A stretch of DNA of 64,000 nt from Phycisphaerales bacterium (GCA_019744815.1 JAIEUA010000010.1:310001-374000); one strand, 5' to 3'. Positions 33,701 through 42,922 are shown, counted from the stretch's first letter. Made by a program: numbers and translations. The notes: generated from the sequence alone by a model not told the origin.

Positions 33701-34315
33701 TTCTAAAGACTCCTTATTTACCCGGCACGGGCGTCTCAAACCCGGGCCTGCTTCACTGTCCGAACGAAAGAGAGGCCCCAAGGCCAGTCTTCCGGACCAC
33801 GCATTTCTCGGCCGCGGACCATCCACGACCGTCGATCCAACCGGGCTTGCTCATCCAGAGCTTCGCGTCGATCCTCGACGCACGCCCGACTCGACCATCT
33901 TCCGCATGCCCGAGAACCTTGCATCACCGAGCGGTGATCGAGGGGTTCGCGGGCACCCACCCTTGTCCGCCCTCGTTGCCGAGGTCGGTGGATCAGGGCG
34001 CACTTGGGCGCTCTGACCGCGGGGAAGGGTGGAAGATTACCCCGCGGATATTAGCAAGTCCAAACTCGCTTTGCACTTTTTCGGCCGTACCCCACCCCTC
34101 TTCAACTGTTTTCGTGTCCGAAAGTGGTGTTATCAACAATCTATATACCTTTCAAAGACCGTACATACCCGGCGACCCGCATTCTTCGCGCAGTCTCAAC
34201 ACGCTGGGTGCTCTGGCGTGCCAAACGCACGTTACCCTCTCGGGCAGCTCTTTCGCTTCCCGTTCGTGTTCGCATCTCGTTGGCACACCAAGAGTTATAC
34301 CCAAAGGACTCCTCG
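33701..34315. promoter_or_regulatory. Divergent control region between porin and response regulator
   Basis: About 615 bases with no supported gene, clearly more AT-rich than the flanks from about 34040 to 34160 (for example ATCTATATACCTTT near 34138-34151), which is where promoters should lie. CTGTC-like half-sites of the Pho-box type appear (near 33755 and elsewhere) but I cannot assemble a full box. It must serve the porin leftwards and the PhoB-like gene rightwards. Frames present here are poor in coding character. Confidence 0.45.
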
Positions 34316-35053
34316 ATGGCCGACCGCCCCCACATCCTCGTGGTCGAAGACGAGCGCGACTTGGCCGACCTGCTCATCTACAACCTGCAAAGAGCCGGGT
34401 ATCTCGCCACCGGGGTCAGCGGCGGGCGGGCCGCGCTCGAGGTCATCGCCCGAAACCAGCCCGACCTGATTCTCCTCGACGTCATGATCCCTGAATTGCC
34501 CGGCACCGAGGTCGCCGCCCGGCTGCGATCCGATCCCGCGACCGCCTCGATTCCGCTGATCATGGTCACGGCCAAGGGCGAAGAGACCGATCAGATCGTC
34601 GGTCTCAAGGTCGGCGCCGACGACTACGTGACCAAGCCTTTCTCGATGAAGGTGCTGCTGGCGCGCGTCGAGGCGCTGCTGCGCCGAAGCGGCCGCCTCA
34701 GCGGCGACCGCGGCATGCTCCGCCTCGGCGCCATCGAGGTCAACACCGACACCCATCAGGCCACGCTCGACGGCCAGCTTCTGAAGCTCACGCTCACCGA
34801 GTTTCGCATCCTCGCCGCTCTGCTCCAGGCCAGCGGCCGGGTCCTGAGCCGAAACGCCCTGATGTCCCGCGCGATGGGGCCGGGCGTCACCGTCACCGAG
34901 CGCACGATCGACGTCCACGTCACCAGCATCCGCAAGAAGCTGCTGCACCTCTCGCACGTGATCAAGACCGTTCGCGGCGTGGGCTACCGCGCCAGCCTCG
35001 AGCACGACGAGAGCGACGCCGAGACCGGTGATCTCAACTCCACCGCCCGCTGA
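34316..35053 (+). CDS. phoB: PhoB-like response regulator (OmpR family)
   Basis: 245 residues from the ATG at 34316 with AAGGA upstream. The receiver domain (about 1-120) has VEDE at 10-13, the phosphorylated Asp55 in LILLDVMIP, Thr at about 85 and Lys107 in DDYVTKPFS. The winged-helix domain (about 135-230) ends with TERTIDVHVTSIRKKL and VIKTVRGVGYRASLE. The insert MVTAKGEETDQIVGLKVGADDY matches PhoB regulators closely. The sensor kinase gene follows after 47 bases. Divergent to the porin gene, a probable target. It is a regulator of the phosphate response by analogy; other OmpR-family roles are possible. Confidence 0.8.
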   Translation: MADRPHILVVEDERDLADLLIYNLQRAGYLATGVSGGRAALEVIARNQPDLILLDVMIPELPGTEVAARLRSDPATASIPLIMVTAKGEETDQIVGLKVGADDYVTKPFSMKVLLARVEALLRRSGRLSGDRGMLRLGAIEVNTDTHQATLDGQLLKLTLTEFRILAALLQASGRVLSRNALMSRAMGPGVTVTERTIDVHVTSIRKKLLHLSHVIKTVRGVGYRASLEHDESDAETGDLNSTAR

Positions 35054-35100
35054 AGATGTTCGCCCGCCCCCGGTCGCGCTCTGGTCGATAGCATCCGCTC

Positions 35101-36513
35101 ATGGAGCCGCGTGCGACAGCCTGGTCTGGAACTCTCGCTCTGGCGCTGATCTGGACGCCCATGGTTCTGGCCCTCGGGGCGTGGCAGATCGGGATGCCGG
35201 CGGGGGCCGTGCTGTCGCTGCTCTCGCTGACGCCCTTGGTGGCAACCGTCTTGATTGTCCGGCGCACACGGGGGATGCGCTCCAGCGAGCAACGCCTGAG
35301 CCGCGTGCTCACCCGGCTGCGCACCACCCTGGGCGACGACGCCACCAGCAACGCCCTGGGCAGCGACAGCGAGGAACGCCTGGGGCAGAACGTCGCGGAG
35401 CTGGTGCGACGCTCGAACCAGGCCTCGGCCCGCATCGGCGGGCTCTCGAGCACGGTCGACGAGCTGCGGGCGGTGATCGACGCGGGCGACGACATCGATC
35501 TGGTGTTCGACGCCTCCGGAGCGGTCGTGCTGGCCAACCGCGGGGCCGACGAGTTCTTCGCGACCACGCCCAAGCCGCTGACCGGCCGCTCGATCGAGGA
35601 CTTGTTCGTGCAGACCGAGATCCTCGACCTGGTCGCGGCGGCGGCCCAGGGACGCACGAGGCGTTCGGAGGTTCGGATCCCGCGTCCCGAGGGGCGGCGG
35701 ATCTATCACGCCCTGGCGGCCCCGATCGACCTTACGCGGGAGTCGGGGCGGGAACGGCGCGTGTATCTGTCGCTGGAAGACGTGAGCGAGTATCAGAGCG
35801 CGATCCAGGCCCGGACCGATTTCGTGGCCAGCCTGAGCCACGAGCTCCGCACGCCGTTGGCGTCCATTAAGGGTGCCCTTGAGACCCTGCACGACGCGGT
35901 GCAGGACGACCCGGCGATGACGCTGCGGCTCGTGCAGATGATCTCTACCAATACCGACCGCCTCGAAGCCCTGACGGCGGATGTGCTCCGGCTCTCGCGG
36001 CTGGAGGCGGAGGAGACCCGCGCGGAGTTCGCGACGGTCGAGACGGCCCCGATCCTGGAAACCCTGACCACCCTCTTTGAGCCGCTGTGCGCGGAACGGG
36101 GGCTCGCGATCGAGGTGCAGGTGGCCCCCGAGCTGGCGACCATCCAGACCGACGCTCACCTGTTCGAGCTCATCCTGAAGAACCTGATCGAGAACGCCGC
36201 CAAGTTCGCGTTTGAGGCGACGACGATCAAGGTCCAGGGCGAACGCGTGGACGCCCGGACCAGCCGCTGGAGCGTCGCCGATCAGGGTCTGGGCATTCCC
36301 ATCAACCAGCAGCAGCGCATCTTCGAGCGGTTCTATCAGGTCGATGCCGCCCGCACCGGGGGGCCCAAACGCCGCGGCACGGGCCTGGGGCTGGCGATCG
36401 TGAAGAACGCGGTGCAGGCGCTCGAGGGGAGCATCCGGGTGGAGAGCGTGTGGAAGCAGGGAACGACGATGATCGTGGAACTGCCCGGGAGCGTGCTCGC
36501 GTCGCCGCGGTAA
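35101..36513 (+). CDS. phoR: PhoR-like sensor histidine kinase
   Basis: 470 residues. Two membrane segments lie at about 10-30 and 33-53 with almost no periplasmic loop, as in PhoR. A linker and PAS domain follow (about 115-235, DDIDLVFDASGAVVLANRGADEFF). The HisKA H-box is FVASLSHELRTPLASIKG with His247. The ATPase domain has the N box (LKNLIENAAKFA), G1 (VADQGLGIP), F (FERFYQ) and G2 (RGTGLGLAIVKNAV). It pairs with the response regulator gene just upstream and probably senses phosphate status through the Pst/PhoU system, none of which is in the window. A small membrane protein gene follows 9 bases later. Confidence 0.85.
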   Translation: MEPRATAWSGTLALALIWTPMVLALGAWQIGMPAGAVLSLLSLTPLVATVLIVRRTRGMRSSEQRLSRVLTRLRTTLGDDATSNALGSDSEERLGQNVAELVRRSNQASARIGGLSSTVDELRAVIDAGDDIDLVFDASGAVVLANRGADEFFATTPKPLTGRSIEDLFVQTEILDLVAAAAQGRTRRSEVRIPRPEGRRIYHALAAPIDLTRESGRERRVYLSLEDVSEYQSAIQARTDFVASLSHELRTPLASIKGALETLHDAVQDDPAMTLRLVQMISTNTDRLEALTADVLRLSRLEAEETRAEFATVETAPILETLTTLFEPLCAERGLAIEVQVAPELATIQTDAHLFELILKNLIENAAKFAFEATTIKVQGERVDARTSRWSVADQGLGIPINQQQRIFERFYQVDAARTGGPKRRGTGLGLAIVKNAVQALEGSIRVESVWKQGTTMIVELPGSVLASPR

Positions 36514-36522
36514 CCTTCCTTC

Positions 36523-37050
36523 ATGCCCACGCCCGATCGCCCCGCCGCCAGCCCGCCGACGAACACCCCCGGCACGATCAACACCCTCCGCATCCTGTGC
36601 TTCGCCTTGTGCTCGAGCCTGGCGTTGTTCTCGTCCCTGGCGGTCATCATGACGGTGGAGGCCAAGTCGCCGGCGTTTCAGGGCGGCGTGCTGAGCACGC
36701 AGGCGCAGAGCCTGGGGCAGACGCTGCTTCTGGTCGTCGCCGCGGTCGCTGTGTCGTCGCTGGCGGCTTGGCCGGTGATCCGCAAGGCTCACGCGGCTCA
36801 GGGGCGGAAGATGTGGCGGGCGGCCGAGCCGGTGGAGGTCAAGGAGCGCAAGCTGTTCAACGGCTACGCGACGATCTCGATCGTGCGAGCGGCGATGATC
36901 GAGGGCGTGGGGTTGCTGGGCGCGGTCACGCTGTTTGTGAGCGGCAACTGGCTGTCGTTGGCAGCTCCTGCGCTCGCGGTCGGGATGATCGTGCTGACGA
37001 TGCCCTCGCAGGCGCGGTACGAGGCGTTCTTGGAAGAAGTGACGAGCTGA
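36523..37050 (+). CDS. Small integral membrane protein, unknown
   Basis: 175 residues with about four hydrophobic segments: about 21-42 (TLRILCFALCSSLALFSSLAV), 66-86 (TLLLVVAAVAVSSLAAWPVI), 120-137 (IVRAAMIEGVGLLGAVTLFV) and 140-158. The short N-terminus is Pro-rich. It starts 9 bases after the sensor kinase stop, so cotranscription with phoBR is likely; whether it acts with the kinase is unknown. No family recognised. Confidence 0.75.
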   Translation: MPTPDRPAASPPTNTPGTINTLRILCFALCSSLALFSSLAVIMTVEAKSPAFQGGVLSTQAQSLGQTLLLVVAAVAVSSLAAWPVIRKAHAAQGRKMWRAAEPVEVKERKLFNGYATISIVRAAMIEGVGLLGAVTLFVSGNWLSLAAPALAVGMIVLTMPSQARYEAFLEEVTS

Positions 37051-37215
37051 TTGTGGGGCGAAGGCGGGCGGGGAACGCGGGCGGTCTTGGTGCTGTCCGT
37101 CGGCGTGCGACTGGGCGAAGGTTGGAGCGTTGCGAGGGTTTGGGCTTGAGCGGTGCGTCTCGGTGGGCGATGGTGCGCGTGCCGCGGGATGGTGGATCGT
37201 GATCTACCGTTCGCC

Positions 37216-38475
37216 ATGCGGATCGACTATGGCAGTCCGGGGAACGAGAGCGAGTGCAACGCGTACGCGCGGATCGTCGCCGAGGCGTTCGCGTGGAACC
37301 CGGAGATGGCGATCGGGTGGGTGCGGGACTGGGACCACGGGTGCATCCGTGTGGTTCGGGTCGATGGCGTGCTGGCGGGCGGGATGCAGCTCATCCCGCT
37401 CGGGACGTCCTTTGGCGGGCGGGTGGTCGGGCTGACGGGCGTGGGTGCGGTGGTGCTCTTGCCGCAGTATCGCGGCAAAGGGGTGGGCAAGACGCTGATG
37501 CGAGAGGCGATGCTGGAGGTGCAGCGGACCGGCACGCCGCTGGCTGGGCTTTTTCCTGCGACGTTGCCGGTGTACCGCTCCGCGGGCTTCGAGCAGGCGG
37601 GCGTGCGCTGCGAGACGACGCTGACGCTCAACCAGATCAAGCTGCGGCCCGAGATCGACGCACTCGTGCGTGCCGATCGCGGGCTTTCGCTGGTGCCGAT
37701 CCCCAACGACGAAGGGATCCGTGCCGCACCGCCCGCGCCGGGATCGATCCACGAGAAGGTTCGCGCGGTTTACGCCCGGGTGGTGCCGCACTTTGATGGC
37801 CATCTGGTCCGGCCCGACAATGTGTGGCGGACGCAGATCTACGCCTTCAAGCGCGAGGAGACGAAGGGCTTCGCGATCGTGCGCGAGGCGACGGGCGCGG
37901 TCGAGGGGTACTTCTTCTACAGCCAGTCGCGAGGGGATGTGGGGATTCACCTTGCGGTGCGCGACGCGGCGTGCCTGACGCCGGGCGCCTGGGCAGCGTT
38001 TCTCCGCTTCCTGGCCGATCACTGGTCGACGGTGCGGGAGGCGACGTGGATGGTCCCGGCGGAGCATCCGGCGCTGTCGATGCTCGCGGATCATTGCACG
38101 CGGACACGTTTGGCTTCGGCGTGGATGCTGCGGGTGATGGATGTGAAGGCGGCGCTCGAAGCTCGCGGCTATTCGCCGAGCGTTCGGGTGTCGCTTGCGC
38201 TGCGCGTGCGCGACGAGGTGTTCGCTTCCAATCACACGACCTGGAAGGTCTCGATCGCGGACGGGCGTGCGAGTGTGAGCAAGGGGCACGACGCCGAGGC
38301 CGCGATCGAGCTCGATGTGCGGGCGCTGGCGCCGATCTTCAGCGGCCATCAATCACCCGCGGCGCTGCGGCTGGCGGGGTTGGTGCGCTGCGATGACGAG
38401 TCGATGCTGGACGCGGCGGCGACGGCGTTCGCGAATGGGCGCGGATCGACGCCTTGGATGAGTGAGATTTACTGA
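37216..38475 (+). CDS. GNAT acetyltransferase, Eis-like
   Basis: 419 residues from the ATG at 37216. The N-terminal GNAT domain has the acetyl-CoA loop PQYRGKGVGKTLMREAM (Q/R-x-x-G-x-G/A, about 92-108) after strands GGRVVGLTGVGAVVLLP. A second GNAT-like domain follows (about 150-310) and then a C-terminal sterol-carrier-like domain (about 315-410, WKVSIADGRASVSKGHDAEAAIELDVRALAPIFSGH). This three-part order and the length are those of Eis/acetyltransferase family members that modify amines such as aminoglycosides or protein lysines. It is a single gene after a short gap. Confidence 0.88.
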   Translation: MRIDYGSPGNESECNAYARIVAEAFAWNPEMAIGWVRDWDHGCIRVVRVDGVLAGGMQLIPLGTSFGGRVVGLTGVGAVVLLPQYRGKGVGKTLMREAMLEVQRTGTPLAGLFPATLPVYRSAGFEQAGVRCETTLTLNQIKLRPEIDALVRADRGLSLVPIPNDEGIRAAPPAPGSIHEKVRAVYARVVPHFDGHLVRPDNVWRTQIYAFKREETKGFAIVREATGAVEGYFFYSQSRGDVGIHLAVRDAACLTPGAWAAFLRFLADHWSTVREATWMVPAEHPALSMLADHCTRTRLASAWMLRVMDVKAALEARGYSPSVRVSLALRVRDEVFASNHTTWKVSIADGRASVSKGHDAEAAIELDVRALAPIFSGHQSPAALRLAGLVRCDDESMLDAAATAFANGRGSTPWMSEIY

Positions 38476-38502
38476 GAGGTGCTTTGGAGCGCTGCACGCG
38501 CC

Positions 38503-38662
38503 TCCTCTCCCCGCTTGCGGGGAGAGGACGATTCGACGCAACGCGTCGAGTCAGGTGAGGGGAGTGCGGGTACCTGCACGCAACGAACATCCGGACGAGC
38601 CTCACCCCTCCCCGGCCTCGCTGCGCTCGACCACCCCTCCCCGCTTCGCGGGACGGGGAGGC
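38503..38662. repeat. Composite palindromic intergenic element
   Basis: It starts with a 12-bp perfect hairpin (TCCTCTCCCCGC / GCGGGGAGAGGA at 38503-38528), contains GTGAGGGG (38553-38562) facing CCTCACCCC (38600-38609), and ends with CCTCCCCGC / GCGGGACGGGGAGG (about 38636-38661). The whole can fold into a multi-branched structure. It lies between convergent genes and has the layout of a small non-coding mobile element. Confidence 0.75.
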
Positions 38663-38692
38663 GCGGGGACGCGGCTCTTGACGGGACTCGGA

Positions 38693-39892
38693 TCAGCGCT
38701 CGCCGCGCTTCTTGCGTTCGATGCCCGCTTCGAAGAGGTCGCGGTACTGCCTCGACTCGCGCTCGCTTGAGAACTCGGCTTCGCACACGCGGCGGCATTC
38801 GTGGCGCATGGTCGTTGCCAGCGTCGGGCAGTTCACGGCTTCGACGATCCGGGCGCAGAGGTCTTTGGAGTCCTCGGGCTTGGCGAGGAAGCCGGTCTGG
38901 CCGGGGCGGACCATTTCCGGGACGCCGCCGACGCGGAACGAGACGGCGGGCGTGCCGCAGGCCATGCCTTCGAGGACCACCAGCGGCAGGTTGTCCATCC
39001 GCGTCGGAAAGATCACGACGTCGGCCGCGGAGAACGCGCGGCACTTGTCGTGCTCTTCTTTCAGATAGCCCAGGTCGATCTTCTCGATGTCGGTGTCCTT
39101 GGTCGCGACGGTCGCGTTGTGGCCGGCGAGCATGAGCACGCAGCGGGCACGGACCTCGCCCGGGAGTTCTTTCAACGCCGCGACCAAGAGATCGATGCCC
39201 TTCCGCGGATCGCTCAGCGTCTCGGCCATCGCCATGAGGACCGTCTTGCCTTCGGGGACTTTCAGTTCGCGCCGGCACTGCTCGCGATCGAGCGGCTTGA
39301 AGAGCGAGAGATCGAGCCCGAGCGGCGCGTGATGCACCTCGGCACGCTGACCCAGGAACGACTTCCGCGCGATCTCGGTCAGCCAGCGGCTCGGGCAGGC
39401 GAAAGTCGCGTCAAGCTTGCTGATCACCGACTTCTTCAGTCGGTACTCCCACGTGCCGGGCGGGTAGCCCTCGGGCTTGGCCTCGAAGCGCGGGTCGTAG
39501 TACTCGCCGTCGGTGAACCACCACATGTCGTGGAGCGTGAAGACCGCGGGTTTGTTTGCCAGCAGCTTCGGCAGCGCGAGGTAGTTGAACCAGCGGCCGT
39601 GGAGGTTGTGAAGGTTCACCGCGTCGGCATCACGAAACGCGGGCATGGCGGCGATGCGTTTGGTGGATTGGATCGTCGTGAACTTCACACCCAGGTTTCG
39701 GGCCACGACCTCGGCCTTGCGGTTCAGCCAGCCGGGCATCGGGGCCTGCTCGATGCGTGGGTCTTGCAATCCCCGGTAACCGACGATCATGCGGCTATCG
39801 ACACCGGCCTTGAGCAGCCCCTGGTGCACGCGGTAGCTGGCGATGGCGGCACCGCCGTAGATGTCGGACATGCCCAGGATGCAGGTCTTCAT
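38693..39892 (-). CDS. Glycosyltransferase family 4
   Basis: 399 residues from the ATG at 39892 (MKTCILGMSDIYGGAAIASYRVHQGLL). The acceptor-side half has NLHNLHGRWFNYLALPKLL and FTLHDMWWFTDGEYY, common to a WcaC/colanic-acid-type group. The donor half has VLMAMAETLSDPRKGIDLLVAAL, FSAADVVIFPTRMDNLPLVVLEGMACGTPAVSF with the E-x7-E pattern, and GGVPEMVRPGQTGFL. It starts 4 bases after the methyltransferase stop, so both are one operon. It builds part of a surface polysaccharide; the sugar is unknown. Confidence 0.93.
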   Translation of the reverse strand: MKTCILGMSDIYGGAAIASYRVHQGLLKAGVDSRMIVGYRGLQDPRIEQAPMPGWLNRKAEVVARNLGVKFTTIQSTKRIAAMPAFRDADAVNLHNLHGRWFNYLALPKLLANKPAVFTLHDMWWFTDGEYYDPRFEAKPEGYPPGTWEYRLKKSVISKLDATFACPSRWLTEIARKSFLGQRAEVHHAPLGLDLSLFKPLDREQCRRELKVPEGKTVLMAMAETLSDPRKGIDLLVAALKELPGEVRARCVLMLAGHNATVATKDTDIEKIDLGYLKEEHDKCRAFSAADVVIFPTRMDNLPLVVLEGMACGTPAVSFRVGGVPEMVRPGQTGFLAKPEDSKDLCARIVEAVNCPTLATTMRHECRRVCEAEFSSERESRQYRDLFEAGIERKKRGER

Positions 39893-39896
39893 GGGC

Positions 39897-40574
39897 TTAG
39901 TTGTTCGGCCTACGAGCGACGACGCGGATCTGGAACCAGGTCCGCTCCCACCGCGCGTACAGGCGGCAGACAAAGTGGAAGACCGCCGGGCTCACCTTGG
40001 CCCAGAAGCGGTAGTTGCGGGGCCACTTGTGCAGGAACGCCTTGCTCTCCTCGACCTCGAATCCCGCGTGGGTGAAGAGGTTGCCGATGCTCATCGGGCT
40101 CCAGGCGTAGATGTGCTGGTTCACATCACCGGGGGCGTACTTCCAGATGATCGACTCGTTGGGGACGACGAAGACGATGCGACCGCCGCGCTTGAGCTTG
40201 GGGAGGAGGGCCTTCAGCTCATCCAGCGGGCGCGTCGTGTGCTCGAGGGCGTTGTTGGAGACGATGACATCGGCCCATTCGTCGGGCACCTCGGCAGCGG
40301 TCTCGACGGTGCGGATGCCGATGCTCTCGGCGGTCTTGCGGGCGGTCTCGTTGATCTCGATGCCGAGGCGTTCCTTGCAGGTGAGCTGCTTCAGCAGATA
40401 GCCGCCGCCGCAGCCGTAGTCGATGACCTTGTCATCGGGCTTGATGAAGTCGCGGAACTTGATGAGGTTGGCCCAGCCGCCGAACTCGCCGAGGGGGGCT
40501 TGCCAGGCGAAGTACTTGTCGTCGTAGTAGCCGACGGTGCCGTGGGACGCGGGAGGTGATGCGGTGGCGGGCAT
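39897..40574 (-). CDS. Class I SAM-dependent methyltransferase
   Basis: 225 residues from the ATG at 40574 (MPATASPP). SAM motif KVIDYGCGGGYLLKQL lies at about 49-64, LGIEINETARKTAESIG gives the acidic ribose contact, and ADVIVSNNALEHTTRPLDELKALLPKLKRGGRIVFVVPNE covers motifs II-III. This is the Methyltransf_11/23 pattern frequent in glycan clusters. It leads the two-gene operon with the GT4 gene (4-base gap). It may methylate a sugar or lipid-linked oligosaccharide; inference from context. Confidence 0.88.
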   Translation of the reverse strand: MPATASPPASHGTVGYYDDKYFAWQAPLGEFGGWANLIKFRDFIKPDDKVIDYGCGGGYLLKQLTCKERLGIEINETARKTAESIGIRTVETAAEVPDEWADVIVSNNALEHTTRPLDELKALLPKLKRGGRIVFVVPNESIIWKYAPGDVNQHIYAWSPMSIGNLFTHAGFEVEESKAFLHKWPRNYRFWAKVSPAVFHFVCRLYARWERTWFQIRVVARRPNN

Positions 40575-40715
40575 GGGGGCAAGTTTATGCTGGGGTGGGA
40601 AAAGATTCACCACGGCGAAACAGAGGCGCGGTGAGAGGCTGTTTGGATGAGAAGCGGTGCGATGGAGGCTGGCGCCGGCAGTAAGGTCGGCCTCTGTGCT
40701 GCTGCGGCCGCGCCG

Positions 40716-41519
40716 TCACCGGTACGCGAAGATGTTCATCTGGAAGTCCATCCCGCCCATCACGGGACGCTCGAGGAACGGGCGCGGGGCGTGGTTCTCG
40801 GGGATGGCCTGAAAACGGAACCCGGCGTGACGCAGGATCGACAGAATCTCGTCGCAGGTCTGCTCGCGCCCGGCGAAGGAGTGGTACTCGACGAACAGAC
40901 GATCGACGTGACCCAGGGCGTCGCGGCAGTCGCGGAGGACTTCCGTCTCGGCGCCCTCGATGTCGAGCTTGAGCAGAGCCACACGGGATTCCGCACCGGC
41001 GAGCACGTCGCGGAGGCGCTGGGTGGGGACGCTGACGGTGCCCTGGCGCTCGAGCGCGCTGTTGGAGAGGCTGCCGCCGTCGGCGCCTTCGCGGTGGAAG
41101 GTGAGCGTGGTGTTGGAAGACCACAGGGCGCACTCGCGCACGTCGACACCGTCGAAGCCCATCGCGTCGATGTTGCCGCGGCAGTACGACGCGAGCTCGG
41201 GATCGGGTTCGAAGGCGATGACGCGGCACTTGGGATAGAGCGAGCGGAAGAAGATGACCGAGAGCCCGATGTTGGCCCCGCCGTCGATGATGAGCGGCGC
41301 GGGCTCGGTGGACGCGAACTCGTAGATGCGGTGTTCGAAGATCGAGCGGTAGGCGGAGCGGAACGACGGCCCGTCGGGGGTCTTGAGCGTCGGGCCCAGG
41401 ATCGTGGTCTCCATGGGCGTGTAGCGCGGCGCGTTCTGCAGGCGTGCCAGCTCGGCCTCGCCCTTTCGGGGGATGGAGCGGAGGACGCGTTTGGCGAGTT
41501 GCTTGGGTCCCCAGGACAT
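40716..41519 (-). CDS. FkbM family methyltransferase
   Basis: 267 residues. The FkbM signature is present: LIIDGGANIGLSVIFFRSLYPKCRVIAFEPDPELASYCRGNI (about 77-117) with the SAM loop DGGANIG and the acidic EPD, then VALLKLDIEGAETEVLRDC (about 184-202) and VEYHSFAG. Members O-methylate sugars or macrolides. It lies upstream of the methyltransferase-GT4 operon, about 140 bases away on the same strand, in a block of five glycan genes all on the minus strand. Confidence 0.93.
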   Translation of the reverse strand: MSWGPKQLAKRVLRSIPRKGEAELARLQNAPRYTPMETTILGPTLKTPDGPSFRSAYRSIFEHRIYEFASTEPAPLIIDGGANIGLSVIFFRSLYPKCRVIAFEPDPELASYCRGNIDAMGFDGVDVRECALWSSNTTLTFHREGADGGSLSNSALERQGTVSVPTQRLRDVLAGAESRVALLKLDIEGAETEVLRDCRDALGHVDRLFVEYHSFAGREQTCDEILSILRHAGFRFQAIPENHAPRPFLERPVMGGMDFQMNIFAYR

Positions 41520-41581
41520 GGGCGATGGTAGAGGCGCGCGGCCCGGAAGGCCCCGACCCGGCGCGGAGGTGCATCAACGAC

Positions 41582-41696
41582 GGTGCCATCAGTCCGCCGG
41601 CTCGGCGGCGCGACTGATGGGTCTGGAACGGTCGTGGGATCGCGACGCGAACGGCACCAGTCGCGCGGCTCCGAGCAGCCGCGGACTGGTGGCACC
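41582..41696. repeat. Paired hairpins bounded by GGTGCC/GGCACC
   Basis: The first hairpin runs from CCATCAGTC to GACTGATGG (41586-41620). The second runs from CCAGTCGCGCGGCT to AGCCGCGGACTGG (41657-41689). GGTGCC at 41582 and GGCACC at 41691 bound the pair as an outer inverted repeat. It lies between the FkbM gene and the next glycan gene. Confidence 0.75.
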
Positions 41697-41698
41697 GA

Positions 41699-42922
41699 TC
41701 AAGATCGCGTTGTGAGCAGCTTCTTGATCTGCCCGTCCAGCCACGCCGCCCGCTGGTCCCAGCGGTGGTCTTTCATCACCCGCTTCTGGCCCGCGAGCCC
41801 GATGGCTTCGCGTTCCTTGTCGTGCTTCAGCAGCCACACGGCCTTCTCCACGCACTCCTCGTGCGAGGCGTAGGTGACAACCTCGCGGTCGGGCTCGAAG
41901 ATGTCGGCCAGGTCGCTCTGGCGTTCGGTGAGCATGCAGGTGCCCACGCCGGTGGCCTCGAACATGCGCATGTTGGAGGCGTTGTCCTTGGCCGCATCGA
42001 TGTGGGTGTTGAGCGTGAGCTTGGAATCGCGGATGGCCTGGTACATCGCGCGGCCGAAGGCCGAGGGGCGGGAGGCGCGACGGATCGAGTCGGCGAGATC
42101 CACGGCGCTGGGCGCGAGGCTCGGTTCGTCGGCCAGGTGCCCGATCCGCGGCAGCCGGCGAACCACCTTCGTGCCGCCGGGCACCTTCCGCACCAGATCG
42201 ATCACACGCCGCGTCAGACGGCCCTTGGTGGATGAACGCGGCGGGAGGTCCGCGAAGATCGTGAGGTTGGTCTTCTCCAGCAGGGCGAGCAGCAGGCGCT
42301 CCCGCTCGTTGTGGAAGCCGGGCCGTTTCACGATCGAGCCGACGAACGAGAAGTCGAACTGCTTGGGCCGCGTGGTGTCGATCTTGGACAGGATCGCGGG
42401 GTCAAACCCGTGGTGCATGTACGCGGCGTTCACGCCGATCTCGCGGAAACGCTCCATGTGGCACTTCAGGTTCGTCAGCGTCAGGTCGTACGCACTGAAG
42501 ACCTTCTCGTCGCGGTACGGAGCACCGCACCAGCCGACGATCACGCGGATGCTCGGCACCCGCCTGCGGGCCTCGGTGAGGAAGTCGTAGTTGAACGAGG
42601 CGTAGTCGTTGCAGATGAGAACATCGGGCTTGTACCACTCGATCTGCGCCATGGTCAGCGGCAGGAACCAATCAGCGGGGTTGGCCTCGACGTTGTTCTC
42701 TTTGGCCCACTGGAACTGGGCCGGCTGGATGTTGGTCATCGGCTCGAAGCACTCGTAGCCGAGCGGCCCGACGAAGCGCGTCCACAGGTCGCACCAGCCG
42801 TAGGGCTCGTCGATGATCGTCTCGTATTGCTCGCGGAACGGCCGTGCGGCGAGCTCCGGGCGCTGGGCGTAGAACGAGCGGACGAAGCCGTCGTAAGCGG
42901 TGGAGATGCGCATCAGTCGCAT
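41699..42922 (-). CDS. Glycosyltransferase, CgeB-like (group 1)
   Basis: 407 residues. The N-terminal half reads MRISTAYDGFVRSFYAQRPELAARPFREQYETI with a C-terminal group-1 half: FDFSFVGSIVKRPGFHNERERLLLALLE, then ASNMRMFEATGVGTCMLTERQSDLADIFEPDREVVTYASHEECVEKAVWLLKHD, the usual CgeB/Glyco_trans_1_2 pattern with the donor-binding Glu. A Met four codons downstream (MRISTAYD) is an alternative start. It is co-directional with and about 30 bases after the methyltransferase gene at 42953. Substrate unknown. Confidence 0.85.
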   Translation of the reverse strand: MRLMRISTAYDGFVRSFYAQRPELAARPFREQYETIIDEPYGWCDLWTRFVGPLGYECFEPMTNIQPAQFQWAKENNVEANPADWFLPLTMAQIEWYKPDVLICNDYASFNYDFLTEARRRVPSIRVIVGWCGAPYRDEKVFSAYDLTLTNLKCHMERFREIGVNAAYMHHGFDPAILSKIDTTRPKQFDFSFVGSIVKRPGFHNERERLLLALLEKTNLTIFADLPPRSSTKGRLTRRVIDLVRKVPGGTKVVRRLPRIGHLADEPSLAPSAVDLADSIRRASRPSAFGRAMYQAIRDSKLTLNTHIDAAKDNASNMRMFEATGVGTCMLTERQSDLADIFEPDREVVTYASHEECVEKAVWLLKHDKEREAIGLAGQKRVMKDHRWDQRAAWLDGQIKKLLTTRS

